Below, one piece after another: positions 50,901-59,216 of a stretch of DNA of 64,000 bases (position 1 is the stretch's first letter; each line of letters opens with the position of its first letter). Below the pieces are notes generated by a model. It was not told the origin of the DNA, did no database searches, and saw only the letters and a list, made by a program, of their open reading frames with translations. A program made the position numbers and the translations under genes. Location: the NCBI GenBank assembly GCA_005880915.1, contig VBIW01000040.1:61797-125796 (forward strand). Reading direction: 5' to 3'. This DNA is from Chloroflexota bacterium (lineage in GTDB: Bacteria > Chloroflexota > Dormibacteria > Dormibacterales > Dormibacteraceae).

Positions 50901-51993
50901 ACTTGCCGCCGTTCTGGCCGGGCAGGCGTCCGTGCTGCTCGGTCAGCTCGAGCTCGTCGACGCGCTCGACCGTGAGCGGCGAATGATGAACGCGATCCTC
51001 CGTCACTCGCCTGTCGGGGTGATGCTCGAGGACGCAGCGGGGCGGATCGTCTACGCCAACCCGGAGATCGAATCCATCTACAGCCTGCAGGCTTCCGAGA
51101 TGCCGGGAAGGAAACCCGAAGAGGTCTACACCGCCGCCGGCGCGACGCCGGCCGAGGACGGCGAATCCGATGGCACGATCGAGCTGCGGATGAAGGACCC
51201 CGATCGGACCGTCCATGTCAGGCGCGTCGTCATCCCCGGACTCGAAGGCGAACCTGCTGGCGTGCTGACGCTGCACGAGGACGTCACCGCGCAGCGCCAG
51301 GCGCTGGAGGCGAAAGACCTGATGCTCCGTGCGATCGGGCACGAGGTGCGCAGCCCCGCCGCCGCGATGAAGAACACCCTGGCCGGGATCATGCAGTGGG
51401 ACGAGACCATCGACTCCACGGGGCGACGGACACTCCTCCAGGAGGCCTACGAATCTTCTGACCGGCTGCTCAGCCTCGTCGAGAGCCAGCTGATCATCGC
51501 CAAGCTCGAGACCAGGCACTTCGAGCCCCGTCCCGAGCCCGTCGACCTCGACTCGGCCCTCACCGGGGTGATTGCAGTGCTTCAACACCGGTACGCCGAG
51601 CGGACCTCGGCTGTGCAGGTCAACCTGCCAGAAGGTCTGCCCCAGGCGTTCTGCGAGCCCGCTCACCTGAGCCAGGTGCTGACCAACCTGATCGGCAACG
51701 CGCTCGAGTACACGGCCAGGTCCGTGCAGGTCGAGTCGCGCCAGGTCCAGCGCGGCTGGCTGGAGATCTCCGTCGCAGACAACGGCCAGGGGCTGCCCGC
51801 CGGCACCCTGGACACGGTCTTCGAGAAGACGGGACCGGCCGGCCGGGGCCGCTCGCAGGGCGGACTAGGCCTCGGGCTTTACCTGTGCCGGCTCGTGGTC
51901 GAGCGCTCGTTCGGCGGCCGGATCTGGGTCGCCGCCAGCGACCGGCGTGGCACGACGTTCCGATTTACCGTTCCGGCACGGATTCGCACCTGA
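47986..51993 (+). CDS. Large soluble multi-GAF/PAS sensor histidine kinase
   Basis: 1335 residues from ATG 47986. A short basic tail is followed by about six GAF-like domains (roughly 40-190, 203-340, 350-530, 535-700, 708-842, 848-992) and a PAS domain (about 1000-1105). The kinase core has the phosphoacceptor His1119 in IGHEVRSPAAAMKNT, N-box NLIGNALEY near 1233, G1 VADNGQGLP near 1264 and G2 GGLGLGLYLC near 1292. There is no membrane helix, so signals are cytoplasmic. The stand-alone receiver gene is divergent and the kinase-like gene at 52012 follows after 18 bases. Confidence 0.9.
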   Translation: MAQARRNTTSHTSAAPVKRPSATGKPAARPRANVREQGPHAAIVHELGTCVTEADLVQVLYRGLNTRFGYDAINLQVLEREGWYHSLPIDFGVLQDLRRRLVRDSNFARQFANPKTTVLPLGSSRLEIGKGPGKRIRSKLAIWVPVMHQGELIGSVIYHTYRKRRVPPAELTFLEQVHQSLGILLANASLNELTRNQARRFEALNSIARAMTSTLDETSVLTGLYDTLRELLPVDHLEMVTLQEDRARLMRVESDSVPTSRWLPPRSPVAMTARNVVADNKPVIVHEPQSSLWVPLKEGGIARGALGIRSSRPYAYEDSTAAFLELVSDEVTLALRNARSYEAIEDQRRRLEVVNAIGRRLASSLDRWSIMRTLREELAAYLKFDGFILATITHADEGPVAEGYQYVGGVEEVVPPVALAVTGPSREAYETGKPVLVRKSPWARSFEGKELEREVWTVGQGAAVFVSGPPSDERRVSRSFVWVPVLSGDRITAMLSLQSYTEGAFDDWHVKLLQDVAAHVSLALANADHFAQAQTERARLEALHLLELGVAGAADERQLADGVFSVAGDYLGSTHMVLAYVDVAGLVVGFTAQRGEAAMPIGPVPIDGAPFFRRMIEGGAEVQDGVADEPADLGGPIGGYIFTRSPSHVVWAPITQADRVVGGVVAMRNDGGRFQATHLKLLEAAMPVVGIALRTMRLHHTNELALAQSVRIQELAALAGHELMSVVANIADQARTMLECAGAVCWAFDTEGRVTATRSSGDSAAEEVLSWAGLNSDDRVAPPGIVSGTAHEYAWNMVPLWYGDRLVGAIGAVHASTLVAEPTGAALDFARHAAVAIENARLVAETRGRIRTLEAVAAFTELTPTEPDRARSEMARLVSRALAGSQGDLWLMEDGELVRRSDDGETSPKVPVSDSAQLLRALTASAGGRRLRALLDLVGAPQDAFAIPIQVEGRFAGLLVARMTAGGAETRRLAAVLAGQASVLLGQLELVDALDRERRMMNAILRHSPVGVMLEDAAGRIVYANPEIESIYSLQASEMPGRKPEEVYTAAGATPAEDGESDGTIELRMKDPDRTVHVRRVVIPGLEGEPAGVLTLHEDVTAQRQALEAKDLMLRAIGHEVRSPAAAMKNTLAGIMQWDETIDSTGRRTLLQEAYESSDRLLSLVESQLIIAKLETRHFEPRPEPVDLDSALTGVIAVLQHRYAERTSAVQVNLPEGLPQAFCEPAHLSQVLTNLIGNALEYTARSVQVESRQVQRGWLEISVADNGQGLPAGTLDTVFEKTGPAGRGRSQGGLGLGLYLCRLVVERSFGGRIWVAASDRRGTTFRFTVPARIRT

Positions 51994-52011
51994 CCTCCCG
52001 TTAGAGCACTT

Positions 52012-52752
52012 ATGGAAGCCACGCCGCAGTGGGTTCGTGTCGGCGGCGGGATGGAGTCGATTCCCGATCACGCCCGGCACGGCCCGGCCGACGTCGATTT
52101 CCCTCCGCCAGGCGGACCGTGGGAGCCTCTCATCCTGACCGGGCGGCTCGTCGGGTGGGCGGACAGCGGCGGCCTCAGGGCGGCGAGAAAGGCGGCCGAG
52201 GTGGGGCAGAGGCTGGCCGGCGAGCAGAGGGACTACGTGCTTGGGCGGCTGGGCCACAAGCTCCGCTCGTCGGTGCTCGCGCTCCAGGAATCGGCCCGTC
52301 AGGCCGCGTTCGGGCGCCCCGAGCTGCTGGAGACTGTGTTCGAGCAGGCCCAGGAGGTCGGCCGGCGGGCCGCCGGGCTGGAGGCGGCTGCCATCGAACC
52401 GAAGGACGGCGCCCGCGGCGTCGTGCTTGGGGCCGTGCTCAACCTGGCCCTGCCCGCAGCCGCTCGTAACCTGCCGCCCGAGGCGGTAGTGGTGGGCTCG
52501 GAACCTGTCCTGGTCGAAGCCTTCACCCGGGTCAGGGACTGGCTCGGCGACTCGCTCAGCGTGGCCGCGGAAGGCGCCGGCTCGTGGTGGAAGGTGCACA
52601 TCGCCGTCGCCGGCGAACGTCAACAGCCGTCAGTGCCCGAGCTAGGCGAACCGCTCCTGCGCCTGATCGTCGACACGCAGCTGGACGGGTGGCTCGACGC
52701 GAGCCCGCCCGACGGCATCGACATCTACCTGCCGGCGTACAAGCCGCGTTGA
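52012..52752 (+). CDS. Unknown protein with a histidine-kinase-like dimerisation segment
   Basis: 246 residues. Around His82 the sequence LGHKLRSSVLALQESARQA looks like the phosphoacceptor helix of a histidine kinase (compare GHEVRSP in the gene upstream), and the next helix (LLETVFEQAQEVGRRAAGLEAAA) fits the second half of the hairpin. The rest resembles the layout of an ATPase domain, but I find no N, G1 or G2 box. It may be a degenerate kinase or phosphotransfer protein for the preceding kinase. Its stop overlaps the next gene by TTGA. Confidence 0.6.
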   Translation: MEATPQWVRVGGGMESIPDHARHGPADVDFPPPGGPWEPLILTGRLVGWADSGGLRAARKAAEVGQRLAGEQRDYVLGRLGHKLRSSVLALQESARQAAFGRPELLETVFEQAQEVGRRAAGLEAAAIEPKDGARGVVLGAVLNLALPAAARNLPPEAVVVGSEPVLVEAFTRVRDWLGDSLSVAAEGAGSWWKVHIAVAGERQQPSVPELGEPLLRLIVDTQLDGWLDASPPDGIDIYLPAYKPR

Positions 52753-53504
52753 GCGTCGTCAGCCGAGTAGTAGCCCCAAACCCGGGGCCGTACACGGGAC
52801 CGGGGACTAACACGTGGATCGTGGACGCGGGACCAGTGGTGGCGGTCATCGATCCCGGACCAGATGACGACAGGCATCTCGAAGCCCTGCAAAGGCGACT
52901 GGCCGGGCGGACAGTCGGAGTCGTCCTGGTCACTCACTCGCACCCCGACCACCTGCCCCTCGCCGAGCGATTCGCAGCGCTCCACCGCGCGTCGGTGCGG
53001 CGCTACCCGGAGCTGGGCGACAACGACGTTGTGCGCGTAGGCAACCTCAACCTCACGGCGCTCTACACGCCGGGTCACAGCGCCGACCACCTGTCTTTTC
53101 TGATCCCTGAAGAGGGCGCCGTTTTCACCGGCGATCTGATTCTCGGCCAGGGCAGCTCGATGGTTACGTACCCGGAAGGCGACGTCGCGGCCTACCTCCT
53201 CTCGCTCGATCGCCTGGCCGCGCTTCGGCCGCGCATTCTTTACCCCGGGCACTGGGATCCTGTGGCCGCTGCGATAGGCAAGATCGACGAGTATCGCCGC
53301 CACCGGCTCGAGCGCGAAGCGCAGGTGCTGACGGAGATTCGCCGTGGGCGAGGCACCGCGTCCGACCTGACGTCTCGTGTCTACGGCGAGCTCGACGAGA
53401 AGCTGATGGCGGCGGCCGTGATGACGCTCCGCGCGCACCTGCGCAAGCTGATCGACGACGGCGCAGTGCGCGAACGCGGGGAGGTCTACGAGGCCGCCCC
53501 GTAA
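52749..53504 (+). CDS. MBL-fold metallohydrolase (LACTB2-like)
   Basis: 251 residues from TTG 52749, in a TTGA overlap with the upstream stop; the open frame back to 52584 is antiparallel noise. NPGPYTGPGTNTWIV start, then the metal site THSHPDH near residues 59-65, GHSADHLSFLI near 113, FTGDLILGQGSSMV near 128-141, and LYPGHWDPV near 166. The C-terminal winged-helix-like part (LTSRVYGELDEKL onward) is the LACTB2 type seen in RNase- or thioesterase-like hydrolases. The substrate is unknown. Confidence 0.85.
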   Translation: MSVVSRVVAPNPGPYTGPGTNTWIVDAGPVVAVIDPGPDDDRHLEALQRRLAGRTVGVVLVTHSHPDHLPLAERFAALHRASVRRYPELGDNDVVRVGNLNLTALYTPGHSADHLSFLIPEEGAVFTGDLILGQGSSMVTYPEGDVAAYLLSLDRLAALRPRILYPGHWDPVAAAIGKIDEYRRHRLEREAQVLTEIRRGRGTASDLTSRVYGELDEKLMAAAVMTLRAHLRKLIDDGAVRERGEVYEAAP

Positions 53505-53507
53505 TCT
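53502..53507 (+). promoter_or_regulatory. Predicted -10 (TAATCT), leaderless rlmN
   Basis: TAATCT begins with the stop codon of the preceding gene and lies six bases before GTG 53514. Confidence 0.45.
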
Positions 53508-53513
53508 AGGTCG

Positions 53514-54575
53514 GTGATTGACCCCCGGCCCCCGATTGCATCCCTTTCCGCGGCAGACCTCGATGCGTGGCTTACCGAGCACGGCGCACCGGCATTCCGG
53601 CGGAAGCAGGTCTGGGGCTGGCTTGCCCGCGGTGCGACGAGCTTCGACGCCATGCGCGAGCTGCCAAAGCCCCTCCGCGTCGCCATGGAAGGCGATTTCC
53701 GCGCCACGTCGCTGCGTCCCATAGCGGTCGCACAGGCGGACGACGGGCTCACCACCAAGACGCTGTTCGAGCTTGACGGAGGCCATTCAGTCGAGGCGGT
53801 CGTGATGCGCTACGCCGACCGCTCGACGCTTTGCATCTCGACGCAGGCGGGATGTCCCATCGGGTGTCCCTTCTGCGCCACTGGCAAGTTTCCTTTCGGA
53901 CGCAACCTGAAGGCGTATGAGATTGTCGAGCAGGCGGTCGACGCGCAGCGCGTGCTGGCCGCGGAGGGGCGTCGCCTCTCCCACGTCGTGTTCATGGGCA
54001 TGGGCGAGCCGATGGCGAACTACCGGGCGGTCGTCGACTCCGTGCGCCGGCTCGCGGACCCGGAGCTCCTTGGCATCAGCCCACGCCGGATCGTCGTCTC
54101 GACGAGCGGGCTGATCCCGCGAATCGAGCAGCTGGCCGAAGAGAAGATCCCGGTAACGCTGGCCATCTCGCTCCACGCGGCGCGCGACGAGCTGCGCGAC
54201 GTTCTCGTTCCGATCAACCGCAAGTATCCGGTGCGCGACCTGGTCGACGCGGCACAGGCTTACGGAGCCAGGTCGGGACGGCGCGTGAGCTACGAGTGGG
54301 TGATGCTTGCCGGTGTCAATGACACCGAGCGGGACGCGAAGGAGCTGGGTGCGCTGCTCAAGCGCAAGCTCGCGCACGTCAACCTCATCCCGTTCAATCC
54401 GGTCGACGACACGCCGTATCACGCGCCGGACAGAGCCTCGATTCGCGCTTTCAAGCTGATGGTCGAGGCGCAGGGCTTGAACGTGACTGTGCGCGACACA
54501 CGTGGCCGCGAGGCAGAAGCGGCGTGCGGGCAGCTTCACGAGCGCGTGATGCGAAACAGCGCAGCGGTCTCGTAG
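53514..54575 (+). CDS. rlmN: 23S rRNA (adenine2503-C2)/tRNA methyltransferase RlmN
   Basis: 353 residues, radical SAM enzyme. An N-terminal HhH-like part (FRRKQVWGWLARGATSFDAM near 26-45) precedes the radical SAM cluster CPIGCPFCATG near residues 117-127. Later come MGMGEPMANYRAV near 162-174, the SLHAARDELR stretch near 220, and the final Cys in EAACGQLHE near 340 that forms the covalent RNA adduct. All catalytic Cys residues are present. Confidence 0.95.
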   Translation: MIDPRPPIASLSAADLDAWLTEHGAPAFRRKQVWGWLARGATSFDAMRELPKPLRVAMEGDFRATSLRPIAVAQADDGLTTKTLFELDGGHSVEAVVMRYADRSTLCISTQAGCPIGCPFCATGKFPFGRNLKAYEIVEQAVDAQRVLAAEGRRLSHVVFMGMGEPMANYRAVVDSVRRLADPELLGISPRRIVVSTSGLIPRIEQLAEEKIPVTLAISLHAARDELRDVLVPINRKYPVRDLVDAAQAYGARSGRRVSYEWVMLAGVNDTERDAKELGALLKRKLAHVNLIPFNPVDDTPYHAPDRASIRAFKLMVEAQGLNVTVRDTRGREAEAACGQLHERVMRNSAAVS

Positions 54576-54579
54576 GCCC

Positions 54580-55284
54580 GTGCTGTTCGCCGGGACGTCC
54601 GGCTTTAGCTACTCGGCCTGGAAGGGCAAGTTCTACCCGACGACGCTCCCGGGGTCAAAGATGCTCGCCTACTACGCCCAGAAGCTCAACGGCGTCGAGC
54701 TGAACGGCAGCTTCTACCGCACGCCGCCGGAAACGACGCTGCTGCACTGGGCATCGGACACACAACCTGGCTTTCGATTCTGCATGAAGGCCAACCGAGG
54801 ACTGACGTATTCGGCCGAAGGTTTTGACCGGGTAGGCCTGGCGCGAATCTTCACCGAGCGCATCGCCGTCCTCGGCGATCGGCTTGGACCGATCCTCCTT
54901 CAGTTTCCACCTGTGCGTCAGAAAAACGTCGCGCTGCTCGAGTCACTGCTCATTGCGCTGTCGAGAAAGACGGCGGTTGAGTTTCGCCACGAATCCTGGT
55001 TTGACGACGAAACGTATCGGGTGCTTCGCGAGCACGACGCCGCGCTGGTCGTCACCGACGAAGAAAAGTGGCCGCGCGCGCCCCTGATCGACGTCAGCTC
55101 GGTGGCTTACTTTCGCTTGCGACGCGGTTACGGAGACGCTTCCTTGCGCGCTTGGACAGCCGAGGTGCGGTCGGCTCTGGCGTCACATCAAGAGGTTCAT
55201 GTGTACTTTCGACACGAGCCGGAGTCGCCGGCGCTGGCGCAGCGGCTGCTTGAGCGCGCCGGAAAAGAACCGGCACGGCGATGA
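54580..55284 (+). CDS. DUF72 (YecE-like) family protein
   Basis: 234 residues of a TIM-barrel family with unknown activity. Landmarks: FAGTSGFSYSAWKGKFYP start, NGVELNGSFYRTPPE near 36-50, FCMKANRGLTY near 66-76, GPILLQFPP near 103-111, VEFRHESWF near 129-137 and FRHEPESPALA at the end. GTG 54580 follows rlmN by four bases. Its last 191 bases overlap the end of the convergent lgt gene. Confidence 0.88.
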   Translation: MLFAGTSGFSYSAWKGKFYPTTLPGSKMLAYYAQKLNGVELNGSFYRTPPETTLLHWASDTQPGFRFCMKANRGLTYSAEGFDRVGLARIFTERIAVLGDRLGPILLQFPPVRQKNVALLESLLIALSRKTAVEFRHESWFDDETYRVLREHDAALVVTDEEKWPRAPLIDVSSVAYFRLRRGYGDASLRAWTAEVRSALASHQEVHVYFRHEPESPALAQRLLERAGKEPARR

Positions 55285-56035
55285 TCGCGACGGCGACCAT
55301 GAGCGCTGAGGCGATCTGAGCCTGGCGCATGCCAAGGAATACGCCCGGGTCGGTCCGCAGGAAGCTCAAGAAGAAGCGGCCGGCGCCGTACAGCGCGAGG
55401 TAGATCAGCCCCAGGACGCCGTCGGGGAGACGGGCCTTCAGCCGCTGGTGGAATGGCAGCAGCGCGCCGAGAATGAGGAGGCACAGGACCATCTCGTAGG
55501 CGACCTCGGGATGGACTACCTTGCCCGGCTCGCCGAGGGTGTTCGCGTTGACGTAATCGACTCCCCAGGGAACCGTGGTCGGGGTGCCGTGATGCTCTCC
55601 GTTGATGATGTCGCCGATCCGGCCGACCGCCAGGCCGATCATCGCCGCCGCGCCGCCGGCGTCGATGACCTTCCAATAGGAGAACTTCGAACGGCGCGCC
55701 CATATGTAGGCGCCGAGCATCGCGCCGAAGAGCCCGCCCCACTGGCTGATTCCACCCTCGGTGAGGGCGAACACCCGCAAGAACTGGCTCCCGGCGAAAA
55801 GCCTGAAGTTCTCCCATACATAAAGGACACGGGCGCCGATGAGGCCGGCGACGACCATCCAGGCGAGGCCGTCGCCGCTGCCCTTGAGGTCGACCTTGTC
55901 CTTGCCCAGCAGCCAGAAGCCCAGGCGGGCCGCCGCAACGATGCCGAGGACCGCGAAGACGCCATGCCAGGTGAGGAGCAGCGGCCCAATGCGAACGATG
56001 TTGGGGTTGAGGTCGATGACGATGGTTAGGAACAT
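55094..56035 (-). CDS. lgt: Prolipoprotein diacylglyceryl transferase with a C-terminal tail
   Basis: 313 residues from ATG 56035, one base from the gltX stop. Seven hydrophobic helices and the Lgt signature GRIGDIINGEHHG near residues 138-150, plus the early LLTWHGVFAVLG with the catalytic His region and VVHPEVAYEM near 170. It moves a diacylglyceryl group to the lipobox Cys of exported lipoproteins. The family core ends near residue 262; the last 50 or so residues are Pro/Ala then basic, and are encoded opposite the DUF72 gene. Confidence 0.92.
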   Translation of the reverse strand: MFLTIVIDLNPNIVRIGPLLLTWHGVFAVLGIVAAARLGFWLLGKDKVDLKGSGDGLAWMVVAGLIGARVLYVWENFRLFAGSQFLRVFALTEGGISQWGGLFGAMLGAYIWARRSKFSYWKVIDAGGAAAMIGLAVGRIGDIINGEHHGTPTTVPWGVDYVNANTLGEPGKVVHPEVAYEMVLCLLILGALLPFHQRLKARLPDGVLGLIYLALYGAGRFFLSFLRTDPGVFLGMRQAQIASALMVAVAIIAVPVLFRRAQAAAAPAPATPARVESTHEPLDVTPEPTAPRLSKRARKRLRNRVASESKPPS

Positions 56036-57414
56036 CAATCAACCGCTCGCTGGAGGCGGAGGAGCGCGACGTCCTTCGGCAGAAGCGCGAGGGTGTAGTG
56101 GATCGGCAGCGACACCTTCTTGCCGGTGATCACGTCACGAAGCGGCGTGTAGAACTTGCCCTTGCCGACCCCCGATTCGGCCACGGCCTTCTCCAGGGCG
56201 GCTTCGATTGCCTCAGGTTCCCACGTCGTGTCCCGTAGGGTCTCGATCGCGCTCCGCACACGATGCGCGGTTTCCGCGTCGAGGGTCGGAGTCGGTGGAT
56301 CGGTCCACAGGTAGTCGAGGTAATCGACGGCCTGCGCGAGCTTGTGCATACGTGTTCGTAGCGGGGGCACGGCGCGCCGGAGCGTCTCTTCGTCCAGCTG
56401 AGGGACAAACGGTCGCAGACGGTCCTTGAGCTGGTCGTCGCTGAGCATCCGGATGTACTCGCCGTTGATCCAGTTCAGCTTTTCCCAGTCAAACCGGGCG
56501 CCTGCATGCTGAACGCGTTCGAAAGAAAATGCCTGGACCAGCTCGTCGAAGGTGAAGATCTCCTGCGACGTGCCAGGGTTCCAGCCCAGAAGCGCCAGAT
56601 AGTTCACCAGCGCCTCGGGTAGGTAGCCCTGCTCGCGATAAAGCGCGAGGTTCATTTCAGTGTGCTTGCGTTTGGACATCTTGCTGCCGTCCTGAGCCAG
56701 GATCAGCGGCATGTGCGCATAGGCCTGCGGACGCTCGTAGCCGAGCGCGTCGACGAGCATCAGCTGGTACGGCGTGTTCGAGAGGTGCTCTTCACCGCGG
56801 ATCACATGCGTGATCTTCATCACCGCGTCGTCGACCGGGCTGGCGAACTGATAGGTCGGGACCGCGTCCGACTTCATGATGATGAAATCGCCGATCAGGT
56901 CGGCGTCGAACTTCATCTCGCCGCGGATCATGTCCGTGAAGTGGACCTCGCCGCCGGGCACTTTGAAGCGCACCGCGAACACGCTGCGGTCCGACGGCGG
57001 AGTCGTAAGACAGCGCCGTGAGTACTTGTAGGGGCGCTTCTCCTGCTGGGCTTGCTTGCGCTCCGCATCGAGCTCCTCAGGCGTGCAGTAGCAGCGATAT
57101 GCCTTGCCCTCCGTGATCAGGCGCGCGGCCTGTTCTCGATAGAGATCCAGGCGCTCCGACTGGCGGTAGGGGTTGTAAGGGCCGTCCTTGTCGGGGCCTT
57201 CGTCCCAGTCGAGGCCGAGCCAGTGCAGGCTCTCGTAGATCAACGCCTCGTATTCGGGCCGGTTGCGCTCCGCGTCGGTGTCGTCGATGCGGAGCACGAA
57301 CGTGCCGCCTTTCTTGCGCGCGAAGAGCACGTTGTAGAGCGCTGTGCTGGCCGTCCCGAGGTGGGCGAAGCCCGTCGGGCTGGGCGCGATCCTTACGCGT
57401 ACAGACACCGCCAT
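56035..57414 (-). CDS. gltX: Glutamyl-tRNA synthetase
   Basis: 459 residues, class I aminoacyl-tRNA synthetase. The HIGH-like site is PSPTGFAHLGTA near residues 11-22 and the KMSKS-like loop DGSKMSKRKHTE near 246-257. The helical anticodon-binding domain covers about 320-459. It starts at ATG 57414, but TAGGAT directly precedes that ATG and lies six bases before an in-frame GTG at 57408, so a leaderless start at codon 3 is likely. lgt follows with a one-base overlap. Confidence 0.94.
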   Translation of the reverse strand: MAVSVRVRIAPSPTGFAHLGTASTALYNVLFARKKGGTFVLRIDDTDAERNRPEYEALIYESLHWLGLDWDEGPDKDGPYNPYRQSERLDLYREQAARLITEGKAYRCYCTPEELDAERKQAQQEKRPYKYSRRCLTTPPSDRSVFAVRFKVPGGEVHFTDMIRGEMKFDADLIGDFIIMKSDAVPTYQFASPVDDAVMKITHVIRGEEHLSNTPYQLMLVDALGYERPQAYAHMPLILAQDGSKMSKRKHTEMNLALYREQGYLPEALVNYLALLGWNPGTSQEIFTFDELVQAFSFERVQHAGARFDWEKLNWINGEYIRMLSDDQLKDRLRPFVPQLDEETLRRAVPPLRTRMHKLAQAVDYLDYLWTDPPTPTLDAETAHRVRSAIETLRDTTWEPEAIEAALEKAVAESGVGKGKFYTPLRDVITGKKVSLPIHYTLALLPKDVALLRLQRAVD

Positions 57415-57419
57415 ATCCT
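57414..57419. promoter_or_regulatory. Two-way -10 element between gltX and the S51 gene
   Basis: TATCCT on the plus strand lies six bases before GTG 57426. The same bases shifted by one, TAGGAT on the minus strand (57420-57415), lie six bases before GTG 57408 of gltX. The two start codons are 11 bases apart. Confidence 0.5.
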
Positions 57420-57425
57420 ACGGAC

Positions 57426-58157
57426 GTGCCTAACTCACCCGGGTTGCTCGCTCTGGTCGGTGGAGATGAGTTCAAGCCGGGCAACGAGGAGCAGGACCGT
57501 CTGCTGGTCGCCGCGGCCGGGCCCGGTCCGGCGTTCGTCGTCCCCACGGCGGCCGCGCGGCAGGGACCGGAGGAAGCGGTCGAGCACGCCACAGCATGGT
57601 TCAGCGGGCTGGGTCTCGAGCTGCGGGAGCTGCCTGTGCTCAAACGAGCCGACGCCAACTCCAAAGATGTCGCCGAGCTCGCACGTACGGGCGGTCTCTT
57701 TTACCTCGTCGGCGGCGATCCCGGTCTGGTCGCCCAGGTCCTGAACGGATCCCGTGTGTGGGCGGCGATCTTCGACGCGTGGCGAGGGGGCGCCTCCCTG
57801 GCCGGCTCCTCGGCGGGCGCTATGGCCCTCTGCAGCCACACGCTCATCCGCGCCAGCTGGCCGGACCGGTCCAACCGGCGGCCGGCCGACGCGCTCGGCG
57901 TGGTCCCCGACACGGCGGTCCTACCTCACTACGACACGTTCGGCAATCGCTGGATCGAGTCCGCGCAGCGAGAGCTGCCCGGCGTAACGCTGCTCGGCAT
58001 CGACGAGCGCAGCGCGGCGATTTGGACCGAGGCGGGCTGGCGGGCCGCAGGGCCTGGCGCGGTCACGGTGATCAGCGGATCGGAGAAGACCATCTTCAAG
58101 AGCGGCGCGAAGATTGCCGGGCTGGCGACTCCCGCACGTATGCTTCCGAGCCAGTGA
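57426..58157 (+). CDS. Peptidase S51 / cyanophycinase-like protein
   Basis: 243 residues with the class I glutamine-amidotransferase-like fold of dipeptidase E and cyanophycinase. LLALVGGDEF opens the fold, FYLVGGDPGLVAQVL near 91-105 precedes the nucleophile elbow ASLAGSSAGAMAL near 121-133 (Ser in GSSAGA), and the His is in LPHYDTFGNRW near 158-168. It should hydrolyse acidic peptides or act on an unknown amide. GTG start with a -10 six bases before; the next gene overlaps by GTGA. Confidence 0.85.
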   Translation: MPNSPGLLALVGGDEFKPGNEEQDRLLVAAAGPGPAFVVPTAAARQGPEEAVEHATAWFSGLGLELRELPVLKRADANSKDVAELARTGGLFYLVGGDPGLVAQVLNGSRVWAAIFDAWRGGASLAGSSAGAMALCSHTLIRASWPDRSNRRPADALGVVPDTAVLPHYDTFGNRWIESAQRELPGVTLLGIDERSAAIWTEAGWRAAGPGAVTVISGSEKTIFKSGAKIAGLATPARMLPSQ

Positions 58158-59062
58158 TTGGCGCGCCACGCCGCCCGTCGAAGACGCTGCACTCTACTTT
58201 CATCGAGGTCGGCCGGCTGCGGGTCCATCACATGCAAGCCGGACGCGGGTCGGCGGTCGTCTTCATCCACGGTCTCGGGTCGTCCGGCTACATGGAGTGG
58301 CGACACAACATGCAAGCCGCGGCGGCAAAGCACCGCGTTTTCGCGCCTGACCTTCCCGGCTACGGACGGACCGAAAAGCCTCGCGCCCGCTACACCATCC
58401 CGTACTTCGCGCGGTTCGTCGAGCGCTACCTGGAGAACCGTGGCATCAGATCAGCGGCGCTCGTCGGCGCGTCGCTAGGCGGGCGCGTCGTGCTCGAGGT
58501 CGCGCTCGAGCGGCCGCGCCTTGTGCGCAAGCTCGTCCTCGTCAACACTCTCGGGCTCGGCATGCCGAAGGTGCGGATGCCGCAAGTGGCGTATGGACTC
58601 GTTTCCATTCCGCGTGTCGGCGAGGCGGTGATGAGGCTCACGCGGGACGCCCTACGTTGGGCTTCGCCGGCCATGGTCCGCCGGGTCGCTTCGCGCTACG
58701 CAGGCGTAAGCGTCGACATGGAGCGGACGATGGACGACACATACCTCGAGAACCTGCGCGAGATGTACGCCGCCGAGGGCTTTAGCAATGCGTATCTCTC
58801 GACAGTCCGGTCGCTGGTCAACCCGAAGGCCCTGCTGGCCGGCGGTCATCACGATGTCACGAAGCGATTGAACGAGCTCAAGATCCCGGTCCAGCTGATC
58901 TGGGGCGCGGATGACCCGCTGTTTCCGGTCGCGCACGCGGCGCGCGCCCATTCTTTGATCGAGCGGTCCAGGCTCTCTGTGATCGAAGGCGCAGGCCACA
59001 CGCCACAGGCAGAACGGCCAGAGGAGTTCAACCGCGTCCTCAACCAGTTCCTCGACCGGTAA
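58154..59062 (+). CDS. Alpha/beta fold hydrolase
   Basis: 302 residues from GTG 58154, overlapping the S51 stop (GTGA); the open frame back to 57596 is a shadow. VVFIHGLGSSGYMEWRHNM near 36-54, nucleophile VGASLGGRVVLEVAL near 102-116 (Ser in GASLGG), acid in IWGADDPLFPV near 250, His in EGAGHTPQAERP near 278. The triad is complete. It belongs to the large epoxide hydrolase/haloperoxidase-like group and the substrate is unknown. plsC follows. Confidence 0.85.
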   Translation: MIGAPRRPSKTLHSTFIEVGRLRVHHMQAGRGSAVVFIHGLGSSGYMEWRHNMQAAAAKHRVFAPDLPGYGRTEKPRARYTIPYFARFVERYLENRGIRSAALVGASLGGRVVLEVALERPRLVRKLVLVNTLGLGMPKVRMPQVAYGLVSIPRVGEAVMRLTRDALRWASPAMVRRVASRYAGVSVDMERTMDDTYLENLREMYAAEGFSNAYLSTVRSLVNPKALLAGGHHDVTKRLNELKIPVQLIWGADDPLFPVAHAARAHSLIERSRLSVIEGAGHTPQAERPEEFNRVLNQFLDR

Positions 59063-59216
59063 CGATTCGACTCGCTACAAGAGTCCCGAGTACAGGGCGC
59101 TCGTCGATGCCCCGCTCGACCCGCTCGTCCATCCGACGCCCTGGGAGCCGTCTAGCTTCTACATCTTTGTCCGGCGGCTGGTCAGGTGGATCGTCACGCA
59201 CCTGTTCCGGGTCACT

